Origin: Isoetes taiwanensis
Taxonomy: Eukaryota > Streptophyta > Lycopodiopsida > Isoetales > Isoetaceae
Direction: 5' to 3'
Assembly: GCA_021234155.1 (NCBI GenBank)
Contig: JAJEKV010000073.1
Span: forward strand, 2,388,001-2,452,000
DNA length: 64,000 nt
Under the pieces are notes generated by a model. That model made no database searches. It saw only the letters and a list, made by a program, of their open reading frames with translations, and was not told the origin of the DNA. Shown piece by piece: positions 52,335-63,741 of the stretch. Position numbers and translations under genes: made by a program. Each line of letters starts with the position of its first letter. Within the stretch, counting starts at the first letter, position 1.

Positions 52335-54903
52335 TTAGGCGGGGCTTGTATCGTGTGTGTTCTTCACCGGTGACTTCATTTCTTCCCTCGGCCTTGGCCT
52401 GCAGATATTTCTTCTATCTTTGGGGTGAGTAATCGTTAGCACTTCATCATGGACATCCATCTTGAATGCGTGGTGTACCCAGAAATTTTGTGGACTCAAG
52501 CTAAGGTAAGACTTGTATAATGAATCATCAAGAAGCAAAGTCTTACCTTTGAAACTTGGGTATGACTCATATATTTTCCCAAGTGGCTTCATCATGATCG
52601 ACTGACCTGGGTTTGTTAGGGTGGTGAAAACCGGGTGCACACATTTTTCCCCGTCCCCCATACAAATTGAAATCTGTCCCTCAAATCTGGACATAGTACT
52701 TGCAACACATCTTCCACATTAGAGAGTTGCATTGATGACCATATACCAACACAACACTTCGTAACAAAGTCTTCAAGAAGAGCATTGCTTCCGGGTGCGA
52801 ATATCACTTTTTTTCGCTAGTGTATGTCATTGTCAATCCCCGCCCAAGCGTATGTGTTCATTTGCACCAAATGTTTTACCAACACACCATTTAAATCCAA
52901 GACAATGAGTTTATCTTTTTTGTTGCCAAATCAATATTTAGTACGTTGGAACATCCGAATACCTACACAACAGAATTACTACATGAATAAATAGATGAAG
53001 ATGAAAATGAAAAAGGGGTTGAATGTGGAAACCTTTTCGTATCAACAAAGCAGGATTCTCGACCTAACAGAATCAACTGGTAATCCCTACGATTGAATGC
53101 AACAAAAGAAAATCAATAATATTCAATGTCTTAAGCAACACGATTTACGGGCTTGCCCAAAGAATGCCCACACCGACCCTCCGTGGTTCTCGCAGGGCAG
53201 CAATCACTTTTGAACATCGGGCTCACGAAACTTGAGGCCCCGATTACGCATTTTCTTCGTAACACACGCCGATAGGTGTGGTGTCATGATTGAGGCGCTT
53301 CACGCATCTTTTGCATAGCTACTTCTTGTTCTCTTTCTTGGAGCCCGAACAACTTCTTTGCTATCCTCCGGCTTACCCCTCTTTGTTCTTACCCCCTTTC
53401 CTTTTGATAAATATTCACCCAAGTTGCCCTCATCCGATGGAATTACTCCCTCAACTTCCTTAGGTGCTTCAAGTGTGTACAATCGGTCTGTTGTTTTTCC
53501 ACTGGCGGTGCTTTGTGTTTTACAACCGATGTTGTGTTTCTGACTTCTTCTATAGCTTCTTGGGATGACTTCTTGGACTGGTGGTGGTGGTTCTCATTGT
53601 TGCATTCAAATCGATCCCACAATTGATACTCCTATAGGACTTTTGCGGTGTTGTGCATCTTCAAATGGCACCATTGTCCTTCTTTGAACCCCGAGCGGTG
53701 AGACCTCAATTGCGTGGACGGATTAACACATCCTTTTTGGTGTACTATTTGAAGCACCGCAACATGGCCAAAACCTAGCTCGTCAAATACACCCTCCGCA
53801 CCTTTCGGGCAACCATGAATACATTGTCCTCCTCTCAACAATGAACAACAAGCTATATGATACTCATGTTGGCAATTCATTGCTAAACTTAACTGTAAGC
53901 TTTAGTGAATTCCGCACCACATGCCGAACATGTATAAAATGGATCTTCCACTAACAACTTATCTCAGATAATAGTAGAGATGCTAAATGTTGCGTGAGTA
54001 TCCATTTTCAGCTTCCACAAATTGTTTATGTAGAAATGCGTAAGTCTCTCGTTGTTCTTCAAGAACTTTTAACTCCTCCTCAAGTTTGAGTTTACGTTTG
54101 ACCCGCTCATTAACGGATGTAGGGTTCATTGCTTTTTGTACCTTGTTCCCGTGCCAAGTTTCCATCCGGACGACCGCTCCAAATCTTTAATTTACGCCTC
54201 CAACTCACATGTTGGATTAAGCTTGAACTCCTCCCGTTTTGTAGCCAAATCATTTGTGGTCTGTCTTAAACTATTTTCAGCCTCTTCCAACATCATTTTT
54301 TCGTAATTGAGAGACCTTCTCATTGCCTTTTCAGCTCACTTCCCTCGCTTCCAGATTCTTTGTGATAAGTAAAACTGATTTTCCAATCTCCTCATGATTG
54401 CATTCTCTAAGGTTTTTATGTTTTCATCACATGCACCGATCTCATTTGATCCAAATTTTGCCACCTTTGGCTTTTGCCTTCATTTCGCTTTTCCTAACAT
54501 GTGCTACAACAACATCCGCCTCTATTTTTACTTGTCTATTGTTGTGGTATCTTTGGCATTGCACAAACAACCAAATGCAGCCCGGATTTACTTTGTGTTC
54601 CTCAGGTGCAAGTATTGATCTAGTGCAATTTTCAAACGCAAAAGCAAGGGCCAGTTGCTTTCTTACTTCTTTGTTGTGAGAATTCTTGTAGATTTTTCGG
54701 CAGAGTGTTTCCAACTTCTCTTGAAGATGCTCCTTTGCATAGTGCCATTTTATCTTTCCCTTGTTCAACTTCTTTGTCCAAACAGAATCCCAATCTCGAT
54801 TCGTGACATTATTTTCCAACCAAGCTTCTTCCTCATGGGGCTTCACCCCCGAATTGCACAGACCTCTGATGCTGTGAAAATCATCCGCGCTCCATGCCTC
54901 CAT
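52335..54903 (-). pseudogene. Coiled-coil / zinc-finger / FCP1-like phosphatase gene, broken
   Basis: Minus-strand parts in order: MEAWSADDFHSIRGLCNSG (ATG at 54,903), helical DWDSVWTKKLNKGKIKWHY and a basic coiled coil to ~54,000 (KLEEELKVLEEQRETYAFLH); a Cys/His finger FYTCSACGAEF plus NCQHEYHIACCSLLRGGQCI (53,900-53,800); a Lys-rich linker (53,480-53,300); then KLIVLDLNGVLVKH (52,916-52,873), APGSNALLEDFVTKCCVGIW, SSMQLSNVEDVLQVLCPDL, MMKPLGKIYESYPSFKGKTL and LLDDSLYKSYLSLSPQNFWV to the end. The last block is the NLI-interacting/FCP1 HAD fold (D-x-N-G start; LLDDS motif III). The nucleophile motif is DLNG, with Asn for the second Asp, as also seen in some plant members. At least two indels and stops break the frame. 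Confidence 0.65.
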
Positions 54904-55001
54904 CGTCAACAGTGAAACACTGATCTGAGTTTTCGCGCCCAGGGGAAAACGAGGGAGAAGGGCGTGACGGGCTTCGACGTCCGCGAGTTTCAGCACTTAA
55001 A

Positions 55002-55640
55002 GTGCTTAAACGCTTCGCCAAAAGTTGTACCCCACTAGCGATTTTACACCCAGCAATCTCAGAGGAAGGTACAATCTTTTCTAAGGATTTGGATGACCTT
55101 AGGCTTAAGATAAAATCTCAGAAAGAAGAATTGAAAGCAAAAAAGAAGGAGATGAAAATGTTGGAGGAGGATATGAAAGGTAAGAAAAAATTGAAAGTTT
55201 AGTTTCGGCTGAGCAGGATGATGAAGGTAATAATACCGTTCCTATTGTTGATACAGTTGCTTCATCCAGTGGCAGAAACTTTATCCTCTCTTAGCATACA
55301 AGGTATTACCACAACATTAACTGACAACTCCTCACTTTTATTGCAAGCAATGGCCATGGTTGAGCAGGGACATACCGTGCCGTTACCGTGTAGATTAAAT
55401 TTTGCAGGTTTTAGCAACCCTGTTTTGAAGCCCTTGTCTCAGAATCATCAAAACAGTGGAAAGATAGAAATTTGCATGGGGGGTAAGTGTATGGGTAAAC
55501 TTGCAGTGGCCCTAATGTAAGGTTGAGTAATCATCAAATATATAGTGGTGTTAATCCTAACGATGCAGATTTGATCTTGCAACATGAAATCCAACTTTCT
55601 GGACAGGCTCAGTTTCCTTGGATTGCCGATTGAAGACCTC
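55002..55640 (+). pseudogene. Exons of an unidentified gene
   Basis: The first exon is a charged coiled coil (SKDLDDLRLKIKSQKEELKA, KKKEMKMLEEDMKG) ending at a good donor (AAAGGTAAGA, 55,178/55,179). A 78-base intron leads to the acceptor TTGATACAG (55,256), then VAETLSSLSIQGITTTLTDN through RLNFAGFSNPVLKPLSQNHQ, GKIEICMG and, after a one-base frame change near 55,490, VRLSNHQIYSGVNPNDADL followed by LQHEIQLSGQAQFPWIAD and stop. I do not recognise the family. The intact splice sites but shifted frame suggest a recently decayed or captured host gene. Confidence 0.45.
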
Positions 55641-56395
55641 ATTGCTTCTACAGGTTATTAGTTCCTTTAATTTTTTGCCTTGGCATAGTGCTTGAAATGT
55701 TTAATGGAAAAGGATTGAGCATATGACAATAGTGATGGACCAGAGGCGCAGTAAGAAGTAAAGGAATTATTGGTTGCAAGAAGTAGTTTCAAGCCTTCAC
55801 TGAAAGTTTGAATTGCTTTATTCTACTTGGTATATTGATTCTGATTGTATATATGCTAATATTGAGTACCCTAAAAAGGCTTTCCACCTAATTTCCAACA
55901 TGAGTTTAGTTGGTTCAGTTGAGGATTTCTTAAATGCCATGTTCTGAAGGAGATTGCTAGCGAATTAGACATGGGCTATATCAGAAGCTAGGCCATTATT
56001 TCCTGGCAATCATTTTCAATTTCGTAAGAAAAAAAGACTGGAATAAAGCACGGTAGACAAACAAGTAGTACACATTCTTGCTTTCAGCTTCATGATGGCC
56101 ATGGTTTGCCAATATCAATTATACAGATTTTATTGGTTGGAACTTGAAGGTGTCTATAACAATTGGAGCAGTGAAAAGATCAGCTTCAATCCTTGTGCTT
56201 AGAGTCGGGGATGCATGCATCATATAAGTATGAGTATGGTTTTGTATGTTATGCTGTTTTTGCTAGGCATATTACATGCAATTAGCAGGCTTGTATTGTT
56301 TATAGAACTTCTTTACTATATTAATTGGTAAGGATTACGTATTTTGATCAATTTCTTTGATGTTCTAGTTCAATGATTGAACCTTTCCAATTGAC
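55641..56395. other. No supported gene
   Basis: Intron-like AT-rich sequence between the two groups of exons. I see nothing else in it. Confidence 0.35.
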
Positions 56396-56680
56396 GATCT
56401 AGTACGCAAGATAAAAGAGGATGGCGGATATACAGTATGGAAGAAGAAAATGATTGCGAAAGGTTATGAAGTACATAAGGTATAGAAAAAATGATAATTT
56501 TCATTTGAATTATTATTTCATTGCTGAAAAATTATACGCTATCATTTATGTTTGCAGCATAAAGCTAGTGATTACGTGAAGAAACCTAGCCCTGGCGTTG
56601 TGTTCAAGAAGAAGATCAAACAAGAAAAAGGAAACTTGAAGAACCAACAACCGATCTATCTTGATTTCGAGGAGGTTAGT
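56396..56680 (+). pseudogene. Exons of an unidentified gene, SPGVVFK module
   Basis: A forward tract reads VRKIKEDGGYTVWKKKMIAK then GYEVHK before a donor at ~56,478. After a ~75-base intron (acceptor TTTGCAG near 56,558) it reads HKASDYVKKPSPGVVFKKKI followed by KQEKGNLKNQQPIYLDFEE and a donor at 56,673. The phrase DYVKKPSPGVVFKKK is shared with minus-strand DYIKGTSPGVVFKTK at 58.7 kb. The family is unknown. Confidence 0.45.
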
Positions 56681-56699
56681 AATCTCATTTTTTAGATAA

Positions 56700-57495
56700 T
56701 GCCCCTGTAATTGTCAAAATGAACATGAATTTAGATGAATATGCTGCTGGCAATATGACATATATGATAGCAGGCTGCCTACCATCACGCTTCAAATGTC
56801 TCATGCAGATACCTCAATATTTAATATATTGTCTTCCAGTGCTCGGGACACGTGAAACTCAAGTATTGGCTGAATGTAACCACATCAGAAGCTAAATTCG
56901 GCCTTTTAGAAAGTGTATAAGGCTTCCAGCTCTATTTTAGAAGGGTATATTTTGCATGTAGGCTACATCTTCTGGACTGGAAGGAGAATATTCCTGGTAA
57001 GATGGATGGATGGTTTGCAATCTATAAAACAAAATGAATTCAGAATCCTTTGATATTTTTAGCCTGGCCAACACTACTTTGATGGAAGAAAGTCTAGTCA
57101 CAGGAAAAAATGTAACCAGCTTCCACTCCCACAATCTCTTGAAATGGTATCTCCTGCCAGTAGACGATACTGATTAATACATTTCTACAAGTTTGATTAT
57201 TTACAGGCTTGTGCCAGCCATAGCCTGGGCCCACAAGCCCACTTTTGAGCAGATTTGCTAAGGACGATTACATGGAATGAGAATTATGTATGAGAGAATT
57301 GTCTCAAACTAAAACTAAAACAAATAACTTTTTATGTTAAAAGTACTTCAGTAGAATGATCTATCATTCAAACTTAACGTAATGTTCTTTTCTTCGTCGA
57401 GTAATTTGATTGGGATTGAGTTTTTTATCATTACTCGTGCAATTAAACCATTTTTCCTTTCTTTGTATACATGCATGATGCAACCATTGGGCTCA
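56700..57495. other. No supported gene
   Basis: AT-rich sequence up to the CACTA element. I see nothing in it. Confidence 0.4.
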
Positions 57496-57524
57496 CACTA
57501 CAAGAGAAATGTACCTATAGTGTC
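57496..57524 (+). repeat. Left CACTA terminal repeat
   Basis: CACTACAAGAG... with TATAGTGTC at 57,516-57,524; preceded by TCA. Confidence 0.85.
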
Positions 57525-57858
57525 TAGTGTAATGTCAACTTTTTTGACACAAACAGAACCTGTCAAAACCCAATTATTGTCACAGCCTTGCCACTATACT
57601 TGTCGTGATCATTTGTCACAAGCATGCCACAATAGCGTCAAATGTTGTGTCAAACTTGTGGCTTCAATTTATGACATAATATTGACACAAAAGCAATTTG
57701 GAACTATATGGCAGTCTAGAAAATGGCGAACTTGTGACAATATTTTAACAACATTGTGATAAATAAATAGAAGTCCATATGAACACTATTACATCAACAT
57801 TATCGCAAGCTAGTGACAAAGTAGTAGCTATAATTCATCCACAATAAGACAATCAATA

Positions 57859-57880
57859 AGAATAGAATAGAATAGAATAT
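57859..57880 (-). repeat. (ATTCT)n tract inside the CACTA element
   Basis: AGAAT units on the plus strand with no recognisable LINE 3' untranslated sequence next to them. It may be an extremely short LINE insertion or a simple microsatellite. Confidence 0.7.
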
Positions 57881-58365
57881 AAGAAAATTTGTGACCCATT
57901 TTGTAGCTAACAAATAGCTAGTGTTGTGACCACATTGTGATAAATAAATAAAGATTATACCAACTACATAGCATCAACATCATGGCAATGTAGTGACAAT
58001 ATAGTAGCTATATTTCCAACAACTAATAAGAAATTTTGTGACTAGTTTGGTGTCATTTTTCATTGTTGTGATGATAGATAAATAAACAATTGATAACAAT
58101 TTCTATGAGTTTTGTGTCTAGGTAATAGTTAATTTAAGACTATTTATGCATTGTATCTTGTGTCAAAAGGATAAACATCTAAGTTTTTTTTTTTTTTGCT
58201 TGAATAACAAATATTCTGATTTCTGAAATTCGATAACAAGAAAGCCAAAGTAATAAAGTTTCATTGATCAACAATGAATTTCCAACATAACAAATGCCCA
58301 TAAAAAATGAGTTGAGGCAAGTGTATTAAATATTAATGTCAAAAAAAATAATCAATATCGCCAAT

Positions 58366-58710
58366 TCAATGCTCTCTATTTGTTGGTTCATCTCCATGAT
58401 CCTCTTCATTTGCATTGCCTTCATGACCTTCATTGTCTTCTTTGTTGTTATCCTGTTGATTATATTTGTAAAGCATATTGTTAGAAATTTCATAACTATA
58501 TATCAATAATAGAGCTTCCTCTCTTACCTCATCAGAATCATCCACATAACATATAGCCTGAATGTAAAAAAAAGTACAAGTGTAAGAACAATGTATGAAT
58601 ACGACGTTGAAATGACAAAATGTACAAATATACTTACATTCAATGGTTCTTTTCCTTTTTGATTTTGTCTTAAATACTACACCCGGGCTTGTTCCCTTGA
58701 TATAATCCAT
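58366..58710 (-). pseudogene. Exon pair with SPGVVFK module and acidic tail
   Basis: The minus strand reads MDYIKGTSPGVVFKTKSKRK, then an intron-like AT stretch and AICYVDDSDEVREEALLLIY, ending in NKEDNEGHEGNANEEDHGDE and stop at 58,366. The first exon shares its wording with the plus-strand exon at ~56,600. It lies downstream of the captured PRAF fragment on the same strand and may have been fused to it in the element's transcript. Confidence 0.4.
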
Positions 58711-58739
58711 AGCCTTGTGCTAAGGTAGAAATTGATAGT

Positions 58740-61181
58740 GATGAGAAAGGCACAGATGCTGCACCTATGTTCTGCTCGACTGGATGGTGTAGACCATTTG
58801 GTATATCAAGTCGGTACAATGCCGATGGAACAGGACGATGTGCTCCTGGAGCTCAGCCAGATCCTTAAGCTGAAAAATTAGAATAAAACATTAATAAAAC
58901 TGGAAAACCCCACTACATGGAGATTTATATGAACACGAGCCCGTTGAATTTGTTACTTAAAGCGAAACAAGTAATTGCAAAGCAGATCAGGAGTTTATGA
59001 ACAACTTAAGAGAGATTGGTTTGAAAAGGTCAGCAGATGCCTTTGAAGCCATCGATTGACAAAATCACAAATTTTATAAGAAAACACAGACAGGAAAATT
59101 ATCCATATCACCCATCCCAGATTAACGACATTTCAACATGTTTTTGTGTACCAACCTCAGGTCTTTGAAGTGACTTGATCACCTCCTTTTGCAGCTTTGC
59201 ATTTTGTTTGTTTCAAAGCAGTTGCCATAGAAAAACGATCTTGGATGTGTTGAGCATCGCGTTGCAACTCTCGATCTTGAAGATCACATCTTTGTGATAG
59301 CTTTTCCACCTGCTAAAACAAGTCAACAATATCTCTGAGGCCTCAGAGAAAATGCACTGCCACAATTTAAATAAATCCTCCAATCCTTTGAGTTTATAAA
59401 GCTCCAAGAACAACCTAGTATGCATGAAATTGCCCTTGTAAACTAAAGGGTTATTGAATTTGTTATATTTTATATGCATTAGTGGACATGACATCTACAC
59501 AGTTGAAAACCTTACGGTAGATAAAAGCCCGATTTAGCATCCCCGAGTATGAACATGTTACCCGTGTCCGTAATCTTGACACTTCTTGGGTTAGGCTTTC
59601 ATTCTTCCGCTTTAAATCATCAACAAAATTCCTTGGGGATGTAAGGCCTCCAACCTGTTGGTGTAGGAGTTGTTGCTCGAGGTGGACTACCCCTTCTTGA
59701 AACCGGGTGATACCGCCCTTGAGCCAATTCTCGATGGAGGAATTGATGTCGGCACCACATTTCCATTAAATGCTATTGGAGCAGAACGCCACCCCAAGGA
59801 AACAGCCCATTTGGAGCTGGGGGAAACTCGACTAGAGGAGTCCGGCTTTTTGGGTCTTTTTTCGATGAGGTTTTGCCTTCCATTATCTTAGGCTGCTCCA
59901 CAAATGAAAGCCTTCAACATAGGAGCCCGTGACTTTACCGTTTTTCAAGTCAAACTTAGCATAACCTTCTTTAGCATCAACTTTGGGTGCACCACCACTA
60001 CCTTTCTTAGGCTGGGGGTATTAGATCGCAATCCGTGTTCACTCCCTTTCCGAGTTTTAAAAAGCAAGGTTCACAGACTTGGTAACGCTTACTTGATTCG
60101 GTGCTAGTGCCGCATTGACGGCCTTCTTTGCACTACAGAATGTCATGATGGTAGGCCACGCTTGTAGCAATTATGGCGCTTCTTTGTAAAACCAAAAGGG
60201 CTCCCACATCCTAAGCAAGTACTTTGTATTGAACCCGCAAAGACTTTACGCAAAACAAATAGCGGCTGTAAAACTTGCTCCACATGCAATATTCTTAACT
60301 TGCTTATCTTTTAATGCCTCCACAAGGGTAGGAATACTCCCTGTCATCAGCGTCTCCATGGCCAAGCCTTCCATTAGCACCCTTGCCCCATGTATACACC
60401 TCGCCTTTGATGTCAAAGCAAAGAACATGATAAGCACCACGGGCAATTTCTTCAACAAATGACTTTCCAAGCTTCCCTTGCAAAAGGCCGGGGACCATAC
60501 CCTTGGTCAAGGATCTCCAAGCTGCCCATAGACCGAACTACCCATTGTAAAAATTTGACCGAGGTTGTCAACGCCACCATTAAGCTATGCCCACAAGCAA
60601 CTTGTCGGAAATTGTAGTCCACAAGAGCTGCCACACATGTCGGAACAAGTTTTTCTTCCTTGTCACCATGGCCAAGACGCCCCTTTGTCGCCATCACCCC
60701 AAGTGAAAAGTTTTTCCCGATGAGCGGTTATTTGTAACCGAGTAACCCACCATGACCTCAACATCTGCTGTATGCTATGCCATGCCCCACAAGCTGCTCT
60801 AACTGTTTTCAAACCCTTCAAAGATTCCACCTCCCTAGGAGCAGATACACTTTTTTTATCCCCATGTCCAAGAGCACCAAATGTGCCATCTCCAAACGTG
60901 AATAGCTGACCAGCTGAAGTTACTAACACAGTGTGCCAGGGGCCACAAGCAATGAATGCAACACGGTTTCCTTCTAGAGGACCACCAACTCGCTTTGGTG
61001 TCCAATGGCTTATATGGTTACCATGTCCTAAAAGTCCAAAATTGTGAGTACCATCACCCCAGGTATAAAGGTCCCCTGAGAGAGTAACAGCGCAGCTATG
61101 ATACTCACCAGAGACAAACTCAACATTGGTATTAACCAAAGCATCCACAATCTGCGGATTAGAAACATCCACATCAACCAA
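58740..61181 (-). pseudogene. Captured PRAF-type RCC1/FYVE/coiled-coil gene, C-terminal two thirds
   Basis: RCC1 propeller blades are readable in order: VDVDVSNPQIVDALVNTNVE (61,180 on), [117 protein letters not shown] and [20 protein letters not shown] (60,250). A decayed FYVE finger follows (TKKRHNCYK ~60,180; SAKKAVNAALAPN; VCEPCFLKL), then the coiled coil LKRKNESLTQEVSRLR (~59,610), CDLQDRELQ with TKCKAAK (59,280-59,200), and LKDLAE (58,870). This order is that of plant PRAF proteins (PH-RCC1-FYVE-BRX), which bind phosphoinositides. Multiple frameshifts and stops are present, and the PH and BRX ends are missing. Confidence 0.85.
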
Positions 61182-61253
61182 GATGGGGTTGGGGCTGGGG
61201 CCCTAGGTTTCATAGACATGCAAATGGCAAAGGCGAATCACGGAATCAAAAGC

Positions 61254-62150
61254 TTACCTGATAATGACGAACAGAAGGGGGTTAGAGTAGTGATGGTTAG
61301 TGATATGAAAAAACAAATTTTGAAGCGGCATCTGGGGATGCCAAACAAATGTGACTTTGAGCTGTATACTTGGGCTATGTAAACTGTGACTTGAGCTGTC
61401 TATGATTTCCAAGCAGCCATCATATTGTTTCCTGTCTATGATTTCCAAGCAGCCAGCAGAATCGAACTGTCCAATATCGCCAATATAAAACCAGTGCATC
61501 AAAAAGCAAGAAGCAAGAACTGAGCCTGCGATCAAAAAGCCAGTAAGCACTACGACAAAGCTCAAAAATAAATATAAAGCAATCTTGTATTTACCTGGAT
61601 GCCATGCTCGAGACAATAAAGCTCCCAGCAAGCTTTGCCGACCACCCATTTCTGCTTTTTGGCGAAGCTTCGTTATTAGAGATTTCTTTTTACTGGCAAG
61701 CTTTAAAATTGTAAGCAAGATCCCACAAAATGTTGTATATTAGTAAAAACTATTACTATAGAAAAACAACTCAAAAGACAAAAATCTTTCCTTACATGCT
61801 AAACAGAGAATCAGAAGAAGTGCTTGCACTGCAAAACACAGAACAAAAAGTATTTACAAAACAAAGGCTTATTGACAAGAAAATGAAATATGGGAAGAGG
61901 AGAGATACCTGCCAATGAGAAGCTTCTTGCCAATGAAGACCTTGGCCCTGTAAGCCTTCTTTTTGGCGGTTCTTCCATAAATCTGAAGAATCAGAATGCA
62001 ATTCAATTGTTTAAACTTAGCACGTATAATGTAACAAAGACATGCAAAAAATCCAACATATAAATCTCGTACCAGTAACTCGCTTTGCAGAGACGACCAT
62101 TTTCCTGATTTCGTACAGAATGCCACACTCGGGACTCCTAAAAGACCCAT
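61254..62150 (-). pseudogene. Captured exons of a second gene
   Basis: Minus-strand exon-like segments have consensus splice sites: SPECGILYEIRKMVVSAKRV (~62,150-62,075, donor CTGGTACGAG); IYGRTAKKKAYRAKVFIGKK with LLIG (61,983-61,912, between TTCTTCAG and CAGGTATCTC); ASKKKSLITKLRQKAEMGGR, LLGALLSRAWHP (to 61,596, donor CAGGTAAATAC); and a further donor CAGGTAAGC at ~61,258. The phase relations are plausible but the gene is not recognised. Lying between the right CACTA end and the PRAF fragment on the same strand, it indicates multi-gene capture. Confidence 0.45.
61398..61461 (+). repeat. Short tandem duplication, ~36-bp period
   Basis: CTGTCTATGATTTCCAAGCA at 61,398 is repeated at ~61,431. 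Confidence 0.75.
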
Positions 62151-62479
62151 ATAATTCACTTACATCATATTACGACAATGATCACTATTGGATTCATGAA
62201 TGGCATTTGAAAACCATTAATTTGCTAAACTGCCTGCAACATTATTACCATCTAAAAATCACAGGCGGTGCATGCAAAAAAAGGGGGAAAAAAACAGACC
62301 TGTGCATGCAAATACTACAGCGGGCTTGAAGAAACTGGGTTTCCTTATCCGTTGCTTCTCATTGGCAATGAAAATGAAATGTGAGAAGAGGTCCATGAGG
62401 GCAGCCGAAATCAGCAAAAGGGGCAGACAGGCGCTGGATATCCAACAAGAAGTGCCAAATTAAAAATTCGCGAATGAGA

Positions 62480-63170
62480 TATTCCCGCCTGCAGCTTCTC
62501 CCGCCCGCCTGAGGCATTTTTGCAAGAAATGGATAACATAAGAAATAGGACAACTTTTTAGGGTTTTTGTATAGGGATTTGGCAAGGACAAAACAACTTA
62601 GAACAATTTTTTGTAACCTTTTGTTGACATGCGCATGATGATGTGGCATGCCATTGGTGACATGTCATGCCAAGTAAGCAATGCCAACTTTTGACTAGGC
62701 CAAAAATAAAATAAAAATGTGCAACTCTGGTTTTCCATGGGCTGATGTGACTGGTGACGTGGCAAGATATGGGTGATGTGGACATGATGATGATCCTATG
62801 CACACTCTCGGGCACGTTTGTCTCCATCCTGATGCAAAAAATATAGGGTTCACGTTATGGGCTGCTGCCTTGCCACAAGTGGTCGGGATTTGGCAGCGCA
62901 TGTCGTTACCCTTATGGCACCAAAAAATAGCATGGAAAAGATGATGTGGCACTCCAAGTGGTGACATGGCATGCCAAGCAAGCAAGTGACTAGGCCAAAA
63001 ATGAATAGATGTACATCTTTGGTCTTTTCATTGGGTGATGTTGGCAAATTTTGGATGACATGGCGAGATGTCGGTGACGTGGACGTGATGGCTAGGACTT
63101 TATGCAAGAAATATGACAACCTTTGGATTTTTTTGGTAGAGGAGTTTGGCAAGGAATAGAAAAGAGGGAA
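62480..63170 (+). repeat. Diverged tandem pair, ~300-bp period
   Basis: 62,636-62,830 and 62,940-63,160 share blocks in order: GATGATGTGGCA, GGTGACATG-CATGCCAAG, GACTAGGCCAAAAAT, GGTGACGTGG and TTTGGCAAGGA. The copies lie just inside the right CACTA end and include ATGTGGCA/GTGACGTGG motifs repeated several times. Confidence 0.7.
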
Positions 63171-63640
63171 CTTTAAGAACTTAAAGTGTTGGTTGTCTTC
63201 TCAGTCTAACAAAGGCCAAGATTTTTATGGTACCGCCTCACCAGAGGGGAGAGGCATTATGTTATAAATCTCATAGAAATGTTATAATGATGGAGTTATA
63301 AATTTGTTAAAAAATTGTTGCAACAACCAACTTAAATTGCAATATAAAGTTGACAAAATGCTCCTCAAAGTTCCGTTAAGATATTAGATGAAATTTTGGA
63401 TAATCGTTTGTTATAAGTCTTAAAAAAAAGTTGGCACAACTTAGCTTAAATATTGTTCAAAAGTTGTTGCAAAAACCTACTTAACATGCGATAGAAAGTT
63501 GACAAAAGGAGGTCATTGCTTTGACAAAAGATTTGACACTATGTAGTAGACACAATGTTGACACAACACAAGCACTTTGTGTCAAGATAGTAGTAGTCGA
63601 CACAAATTTGTCACTACGCATAGGACTTGTCACAAGGGTT

Positions 63641-63668
63641 GACACTATACCCCCATCCTCTTGTAGTG
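63641..63668 (-). repeat. Right CACTA terminal repeat
   Basis: Inverse of CACTACAAGAGGATGGGGGT followed by ATAGTGTC; TCA follows on the plus strand at 63,669. Confidence 0.85.
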
Positions 63669-63741
63669 TCAAACCAGACCAATTTTGCACATATGAACAC
63701 TAGAAAAATGACAAAAATTGAAAGTAGAATTGCCACACAGA

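Larger units (their letters stand above)
57496..63668 (-). mobile_element. Non-autonomous CACTA element carrying captured gene fragments
   Basis: The left terminus CACTACAAGAGAAATG (57,496) and the right terminus, inverted, CACTACAAGAGGATGG ending at 63,668 share an 11-base CACTACAAGAG end and a TATAGTGTC box ~20 bases inside. Both are flanked by TCA (57,493-57,495 and 63,669-63,671), a 3-bp target duplication typical of CACTA elements. Subterminal regions (57,520-58,150 and 63,480-63,660) are full of TGACACA/TGTGTCA repeats. There is no transposase inside. The body holds minus-strand fragments of a PRAF-type RCC1 gene and of another gene. Confidence 0.88.

Noticed and set aside
59670-60107. 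Plus-strand ORFs within the PRAF fragment
   Set aside because: They are antisense to the FYVE and coiled-coil remnants of the captured gene.
41141-63668. A single 22.5-kb CACTA element from the end at 41,141 to the end at 63,668
   Set aside because: The flanking triplets differ (TAA against TCA), while 57,496 and 63,668 share TCA, so the latter pair defines the element.
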